Positions 57,801 to 64,000 of a stretch of DNA of 64,000 bases are shown here, one piece after another (within the stretch, counting starts at the first letter, position 1; each line of letters starts with the position of its first letter). Made by a program: the position numbers and the translations under genes. The stretch is from contig NC_080710.1 of the NCBI RefSeq assembly GCF_019097595.1, positions 11,024,780 through 11,088,779 on the forward strand, given 5' to 3'. The notes beneath the pieces are model-generated. The model was not told where the DNA came from, made no database searches, and saw nothing but the letters and a program-made list of their open reading frames with translations. The stretch comes from Hemibagrus wyckioides. Its lineage: Eukaryota; Chordata; Actinopteri; Siluriformes; Bagridae.

Positions 57801-58914
57801 AGTTTTTTTCCCTGCTTCTTGGGATCATTAAAGTGCATAGGAAGCTAAATAACCTTTATGACTGATTATTTCCATTTACTTTTTCATTACCATAATAAAG
57901 AAGTCCTCCTTTTCTTTTGTTGAAGTAGATGCCTGTGGCTCTGGGTGTGGTTACATCAGCTCCTCTGTGGATTAATTCCTGGACCATATTCACATTCTGG
58001 TTGATGACAGCAATATGAAGGGCTGTTAAACCTGTAAGAACCATGCAGGACTTTATTGACATGAAGAACTGAATTCAAACAATTAACATTATTTTATAGA
58101 CTCCTTATGCTTACTTCTGGTTGTTTAAGTGTAAGAAAGTGTGTTTACCTTGATAGAGTTCACTTGTCATAGGCTCATTGATGAGTTCTGGTGCTCCTTC
58201 CATTAGTGCCACAGCTGCCTCTAAGTTATCATTCATCACAGCTACGTGCAAAGCAGTCTCACCTAGTGCACCTGACACAACCATACACACAAAACACTTA
58301 CAGGCTTTTAACTTACAGGTATATTACCAAAAAGACTTCACATATGACAGCAACTCACCTCTTTCAAAGATATTTGTTGTGGAACAATCCAGAAGTTTTT
58401 TAATGCAGCCCTCACTGTTCGTCTTTGTTGCATAAAACAGGGGGATTTCATTTACTCTGATGAACAAAGAATAGGAGATTTGATATGTTCCTTATAGATG
58501 CCAGGTTTATTATATTTAACTGAGTAAACTAACAAATATATAAACAAATAAATAAATATTTGCTTAGTTTTTTTATCAGGATAAGGAAACATATAGTTCT
58601 AATAATCATCTCTATTGCTGCTATAGTTGCAACAGTTTTAATAATCATTTTTGTGCAAATGCATTCATAACAACACTTGACGTTGCACCATATAATTTTC
58701 TTGTTATTACACAACCATAAATATAATAATGTTCGAGTATATGATTACAATGGCATGTGTCTGTGTATTTGTGAAAAAACAACCTTTTAGACTGACAAAC
58801 AAAGGTCTCATCCAACATTTCATCCCAGCCCTTCCTGTTTTGGAGTCGGAATTTAAGGTGATTCCACCAGTGGAGTATATTCCCCGGGGCAGACCGCGAA
58901 AGAGGTGGAGCCAT
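51189..58914 (-). CDS. trpv6: TRPV5/6-type calcium channel, 16 exons
   Basis: Exons (- strand, first to last): 58784-58914, 58359-58456, 58149-58271, 57891-58031, 57652-57750, 55887-56062, 54421-54567, 54211-54290, 53482-53617, 53232-53318, 52953-53029, 52637-52802, 52309-52375, 51941-52209, 51735-51841, 51189-51453; 2169 nt, 722 aa plus stop, all GT/AG and in frame. The N-terminus has HWWNHLKFR. Ankyrin repeats cover about 45-260 ([35 protein letters not shown]). S1 is about 333-350, with an N-glycosylation site NYT after it, S5 about 491-515 and S6 about 557-578. The TRP region is [14 protein letters not shown], then [18 protein letters not shown]. The family mediates epithelial Ca2+ uptake. 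The filter reads GLID (542-545) where TRPV5/6 have TIID/TVID: the Ca-binding Asp is kept, its neighbours are not. S6 has Ser575 where TRPVs keep Asn. Length is normal. It may be trpv6 or a diverged paralogue. Confidence 0.88.
53363..53427. repeat. (TATC)n microsatellite
   Basis: Tetranucleotide run in a channel-gene intron. Confidence 0.95.
54859..54901. repeat. (ACT)n/(AAT)n microsatellite
   Basis: Trinucleotide run in the intron between channel exons 6 and 7. Confidence 0.9.
54950..55400. repeat. Dispersed repeat shared with the lectin cluster
   Basis: 'gtggtgagcagaaaagtatctcag' order, then 'tctgaggctacagttggcac' and 'acagtcacctggt', is also readable at 21490-21650 upstream of lectin B. 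It looks like a degraded transposon family common in fish; the class is not certain. Confidence 0.45.
56500..57330 (-). mobile_element. Tc1-like transposon relic in a channel-gene intron
   Basis: - strand frames carry [20 protein letters not shown] (transposase core) and 'LHRGLH'-type N-terminal scraps. The 'gatgctctgatccagttg' and 'ctgcctaatatttatcccac' segments tie it to the family at 33158 and 36637. Many stops. It lies between channel exons 5 and 6. Confidence 0.7.
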
Positions 58915-59623
58915 GTCCTTGAGGGGGGTCGTCTAAATTCACTGCCTGTCAGGGTGACAATCAGAAGAGACACTTAAACATGACCCACTTGTTTCAGATA
59001 GAAAACAACTTTTAATTATATCAATACTATCAAATTCTAATCCTTAATAATTCAGTTAAGCACGAAAAACTGTACAAATTCTAACAAACAAAGACGATAT
59101 GCTTAGAATGTGCTTGATTTTGCACAAACAGAGTTGTGGGAAAAAGTACAAACACTAACTCCATCCTAAACCTTAAACTTTTCATACAAGTTCAGCAAAT
59201 GTTTTAGATTTGGACATCTGATACCATGTAGTAATTTGCAAGCAAAACTTTAAAACTGTTTTCAAGGTTTCATTTTTTTAGTACTTTCTAAAATATCTGT
59301 GAATTTCTTTAATGATGAAAAATTTCTAGGATACAGACATAATTTGTTTAAACATTTAAGGTAGGCTGTAAAGAAGTAACAGGAATAAAGAAACAAAATT
59401 AAGTTTATGTTAAACCACAAATTATTAATTATTTATTAAGAACATCATTAAAACAATACATGCAACATGCCCAAAGTTACTTTAAAGACTTACCCTCTTG
59501 AAAGTTTTTTTTTTTAATTCCTCCCAGTGACCTCTTTAAAAATGAAGAACAACTTTGAAAAAGCCAAGTCCTGGCTATCCTGGGACAATACACAATAAGC
59601 AGCAGTGTGTGATGTGTCACCTG

Positions 59624-59631
59624 TATTTATA
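59624..59631 (-). promoter_or_regulatory. TATA-like site upstream of the channel gene
   Basis: TATAAATA on the - strand, about 710 bases before the ATG at 58914. A start just below it would imply a long 5' UTR or an untranslated first exon. No other TATA candidate nearer the ATG stands out. Confidence 0.35.
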
Positions 59632-60807
59632 TGGAGGCTGTGCTTTAGGTCCAGAGGAGGGGTGGCAGGAGGAGAGGAACAAGATAAGAGAAAGGTCAGG
59701 GTGTGAGACTAAAGATGAGAAAAAAAAGAGAATGAGATTATCAGGACAGTAAGGAAAGGGCAGGTTAGGGAAATTTCTACACTAGCTTCTAGAATGTGCC
59801 ATCATTTAGTCACTGTCCAGTCTCTTTCTACCTTTCCTTAAGCTTGTTTTGTGAAAGAATTTCACTGGTGAAATGCTAGAGTGAGTGAAATTATTAGACG
59901 TTTTTTGGTAAACACCGAGACGCTTGAAATTGTACATTTTTCAGATACTGCTGAAACTTGACTGGTCACTTCAATAGATCTCACAGCAATCCTGGCGAAC
60001 TCGTTTAAAGCGAGCTGATGACTGCTGAGATAACCGTCCTGAGGTGACGCTGCTTTCTTTCAGGTTCACACTTCCCGTATTTACTGAACAGACCTTTTCC
60101 TGATGTTTATTAATAGTTTTAAATATTTAAAACTAAACAACATAGTCATTTTAACCAGTGTAGCGCATCCTGTGCTCAGGCCCGGGTGAGGGGCTTTGAC
60201 TCTGGATTCCAGCTGTCCGGCTCTAAGTGACTCACCACACAGGCTTCACATTGTTTTGCGCCACGAATTACAGTAGCCTAATCACTGTTTATGTTGCCTT
60301 GCACTTGTTTACGCCCAAAAGTGTGAATTAGTCTCTGAAAAAGCTTTTGTTTTTCAAGCCAAACAGAATTAACATGTAGCTATTAAGTGAGAACAACAAG
60401 GGGTGTTTTATTTGGTCTGTTCATTGTTGTGTTCAGATTTAAATCCCCACCAGGTTTGCAGTCAAACAGTGTTCAACGTTTCTATACTATAAAAAATGGC
60501 TGTGAATTTTTATAGTAACTTACTACTACTCTTTAGCAAGACTTTTACAGTGAAAATGAGATTAAACAACACATATGTAGTATAAGGTACTGTAATATCT
60601 CACATAGTATGAAATAACATAATCCAGTGCTTCCAGTACATTTGCTCATTTGGATGATGTTTATAAAAAAGTCAGTTTACAATTGATGTAGGATTCCAGC
60701 TGAGCTAAAAGTCTTGCTCAAGGACCCAACCATGGCAGTTTCACACACAATGAGACACCATAACAAGTTACTCGACATTGATTCAAATGTGAGTTGGTGA
60801 AGGTTTT

Positions 60808-60862
60808 CATTCATTCATTCATTCATTCATTCATTCATTCATTCATTCATTCATTCATTCAT

Positions 60863-60897
<35 letters not shown>

Positions 60898-60900
60898 TTT
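60808..60900. repeat. (ATTC)n followed by (ATTT)n microsatellite
   Basis: Compound tetranucleotide run; the open frame across it is only the repeat translated. Confidence 0.95.
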
Positions 60901-61814
60901 CAGCAACTGTACTGGATTATGTGTTATTTTATACTATGTAAGATATTTCAGCACGTTTCAGTGTAACACTTTTCTATAAGGCCCAAAAATAAGTTTCACA
61001 TTAATACACACACATGCCCTAATGCTTAATGCATCAATATACATAATATTTGAATAGTTTTAGTATTAGTTAACTTCATTAATAACATAATTTTCTCAAA
61101 TCAATACCATGATGCACTATTAATAAAGATCATTTGCATTTAGATTCCAGCACACCCAATTCTAAACAATCATCAAATATTATGATAATAATTAATAATT
61201 AAATATAACAGTTATCTAAAATCACATGCTAACGACAAGTGAACTAGCTTTTCTTAGCATATTCCACAGACCTTCCCATCTCACCGTCTCACTGATAAAG
61301 CAGTTTGATTTTGGTTTGATTTTGCTTATCTACCTTGTATAAAATATCCTTAACAATTCTGAGTAACTCATTATAATTAATTAACAGAATGGTTCTTAAT
61401 GTATTCACTACACCATCTCCTGATATCTAAATGATTCATGCGTGTATTTGTTCACATCATTATGGTAAGCATTAAGGAAGTATTAAATTATCGCCAATTG
61501 ATGTACCTTATATTAAGACGCTAGTTTTATAAACTATGAGGTAAAATTTCTAAATGTGGTGTGGAAAAGAAAAAACACAAAACAACAACACAACAAACCC
61601 TAATTGGACCTCAACCATGATGTAAGTGCCTAGGAAGCTTTACTCTAAGATCTAATTAAGGTAAAAGATACATACTAAATACACAAACTTTTTGTTATGT
61701 GTGGTAAGACCCATGTGATAAGGAAAAGTACAGATTGGTACCTTTATTTCTGAGAGCGCATGGCATTGTGATAGAACTGAATAGAAATGAATCTGGCAGA
61801 CATGGGAAGAGGAA

Positions 61815-61885
61815 CTTTACATTTACATTTATGTCATTTGGCAGATGCCTTTTATCCAGAGCAACTTACAGAAGTGCTTTAAAGT
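61815..61885 (-). repeat. SINE 3' tail fragment
   Basis: 'catttacatttatgtcattt' followed by 'ggcagatgccttttatccag' and 'agcaacttacag' is the reverse complement of the common 3' tail of the SINEs at 5023 and 12155. Confidence 0.7.
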
Positions 61886-64000
61886 CTCTATCAATGAATA
61901 CAACTAAGGACTAAGAATACCATCAGTCAGATACTTTGTATGGGGGTAATACAACAAGAAGAGCACACACTTCAGGTAGAGGAAGGTCTTTACACAACAT
62001 TTGAAGACAGTTAGTGACTCAGCTGTTTGGACATCTAGGGGAAGTTCATTCCATCACCTTGATCACCTTGATTTCAGCTTGAGTTGAAAAGAGTCTTGAT
62101 GCATACCTTGATGTATCCAGAGAGATGATTGGACCAGTTGAGCTGTGCTGGAGAATCTGAAGGAATGTGATGCAGATGGAACTGAAACCACTCTTGAAGT
62201 GTGGGAGACATGGCTTCAAAATCTACACCATAGTTCTATCAGTGCTGGCCACAGTCTAATACAGTTCAAAATAGTACACTGGCTTTATCTTTCTTGAACA
62301 AAATTAAATTATACACACATATTTCAACATTATGTTCAACAGACATAGGGACAGTAATGATATGCCATACTTTTTAGTTCATGGCACAGATTAAAATTAT
62401 TGGACCTTTTAATTTAATAATTTTGCAGTAGCTTTTAAGATGAAATTATAAGCTGTCCCCACATTTGAGATCAGTTGTATTAATAATGGAACCAGTCTAC
62501 TACATACACTCCAAAAAAAGGGGAGACATTAATATTTTGAAGTGATTTATTAATCTGCGTGACTGAAATACTGTAAGGTTATGCATCACTATTTATGTTG
62601 TATTGCTCAGCTTTTTATGTAACCCTGTACAATGGATCTTCACCTCTCTTTCCCTTTCCCTGTATATTTTCCTATTTTTTTGTAACCAAAGTGTTAAAAT
62701 ATCTGACCAGATCAATTGGCATTTGCTTTATTTTACAAAGTTTACATGTAGGCTAAATATGCTTATATGTGTGAAGTATGAAACAACATAGTGAGCAGTT
62801 CTGATATTTTCAGACTAGTTAGATGTCGTAACCATTAGTCTAAAATGTCAAGATCTGTTATTTAATATTATACAGGCTATAAAAGATTTCCACTGGCTAA
62901 GACAGATGTTAATAAGGTGCTTTTTTTAAATCCATCAATAGAAGGTTTGTTGAGGGACAAGAAGGAAGAAAACAAGCCTGAGTTCTAATCACATATTTGG
63001 GCCGTAAAGAAAAGTTTTGTTGCTATTTGAAGAAAGGTATCTGGAAGGATGAGCCAAAATAATGTCTATAGTCGGAGCCTACATCATTTAGCTTTTATGT
63101 CCACATACAACAAAAAGTGTCCTTGTCTGTTAGTCATTTATCAGCTTAAATGATTTGTGTTTGTTGATCCATGAGGGGAGAGAGAGACAGCAGGGTAAGC
63201 GGGCAGCTAGTCAGCTCAAATAATGAGTAATAGCGGTCAGCCAAGTGCTTTTTAAAGGATGAGTGAATGTCTTAAGAAGGCACTGTGCAGCACTATCTTT
63301 AGTACAGGCACTGAATCCAGGTCGGCTAGGTGTTTACTAAGGCCTAATAACCATTTCAGACTCGGCTCTGTAATGTTTTGTTGTGTGCTGCAACACTGCA
63401 TGTCCCCCGTATCATTATGGGTCTTTGGTAAAGGGTGGCCTTTTCACCTTGTTTTTATAACCTCTTCATTGGTTTGTTGCTCGTGTTGCGACAGATTGTT
63501 TTTTGTAGTACTGGACCTTTTGAAACTTTTGAAGTGAAGCAGAATACAATTTAAGCAAAAAAGCTGATGAATTAGCTGAAAACAGAACTTCAACTACTTA
63601 TTTTCATTTTTTTATTATCAACTATTCAGAAACATAATGTGTAATTACACAACATAACACATTGTTCTACTGTATTACAGCCTGGAGGTTGTGAGTTCAA
63701 ACAACAGGACTCCAGGACTGGGATTAATTGCTAAATGCTCAACCATTTGCTGGGGTTTGATTCTGCTTTGGAGAAACACCATCCAAATGATTAAAAACGA
63801 AGATTTGTTACCTTTTGAGGTCATTGCAGAGTAAGGGCTGAGACAGTGTTGGGATTGATGTCCACTTGTCTTCATGCTTTAAATGTTATAGCTAAATAGT
63901 GGAAGAGATGTAGTTCTATTGTGAGGTATGTGTATGCTCTACTTAATCAATTTTCTAAAATTATTGCTCATTATTAAATGATGATGATCACAATTACTTA

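Larger units (their letters stand above)
59650..64000. other. Upstream flank of the channel gene, no gene seen
   Basis: AT-rich with simple repeats, a SINE tail (61815) and no exon with splice signals that I could defend. Open frames here are short and lack family resemblance. Confidence 0.5.

Noticed and set aside
58707..58973. 88-codon - strand frame over channel exon 1
   Set aside because: It overlaps exon 1 in another frame; the frame starting at 58914 matches TRPV5/6 N-termini and splices in phase to exon 2.
60794..60979. Small frame rich in FIHS/FIYL repeats
   Set aside because: Translation of (ATTC)n/(ATTT)n microsatellite.

Overview
The window looks like chromosomal DNA from a teleost fish. 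The evidence is spliced vertebrate-type genes, many fish-type Tc1/mariner transposons, tRNA-derived SINEs, L2/CR1-like LINE relics and abundant microsatellites. I could run no searches. Exons were built by hand from splice signals, reading phase and comparison between copies.

The first 51 kb is a tandem cluster of type II membrane C-type-lectin-like (CTLD) receptor genes on the + strand. They resemble fish immune lectin-like/NK-type receptors. Only the last three codons of the first copy are inside the window. Four copies can then be assembled with an open frame: A (5966-12876, 255 aa), B (22333-25209, 256 aa), C (28586-39674, 436 aa) and D (42669-50639, 301 aa). Each has a cytoplasmic tail, one transmembrane exon, a stalk and a three-exon CTLD. 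Almost every intron before the CTLD is phase 1, so tail exons can be gained or lost without breaking the frame. The tails use a repeated exon with two tyrosines 11 residues apart: one copy in A, five (one without tyrosines) in C, two in D, and only a decayed one for B. A and B also carry an alternative first exon just upstream of the transmembrane exon, behind a promoter-like block with an RFX-type X-box, a CCAAT (Y) box and a TATA-like site.

From 58914 down to 51189 on the - strand lies an apparently intact 16-exon TRPV5/6-type calcium channel gene (722 aa, trpv6-like), tail to tail with lectin D. Decayed pieces of the 3' end of this channel gene follow lectins A, B and C. The lectin cluster therefore grew by tandem duplication of a 'lectin plus channel tail' unit.

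Between and inside genes are a Harbinger-like element carrying a 25-copy 45-bp minisatellite that appears to derive from its own terminal repeat (1465-3401), several Tc1 elements (7450, 13063, 17305, 33158, 56500), LINE relics (19230, 44133, 45560), Gypsy-type relics (15950, 38390) and simple repeats. The last 4.5 kb (59.6-64 kb) is upstream of the channel gene and holds no gene I can support.
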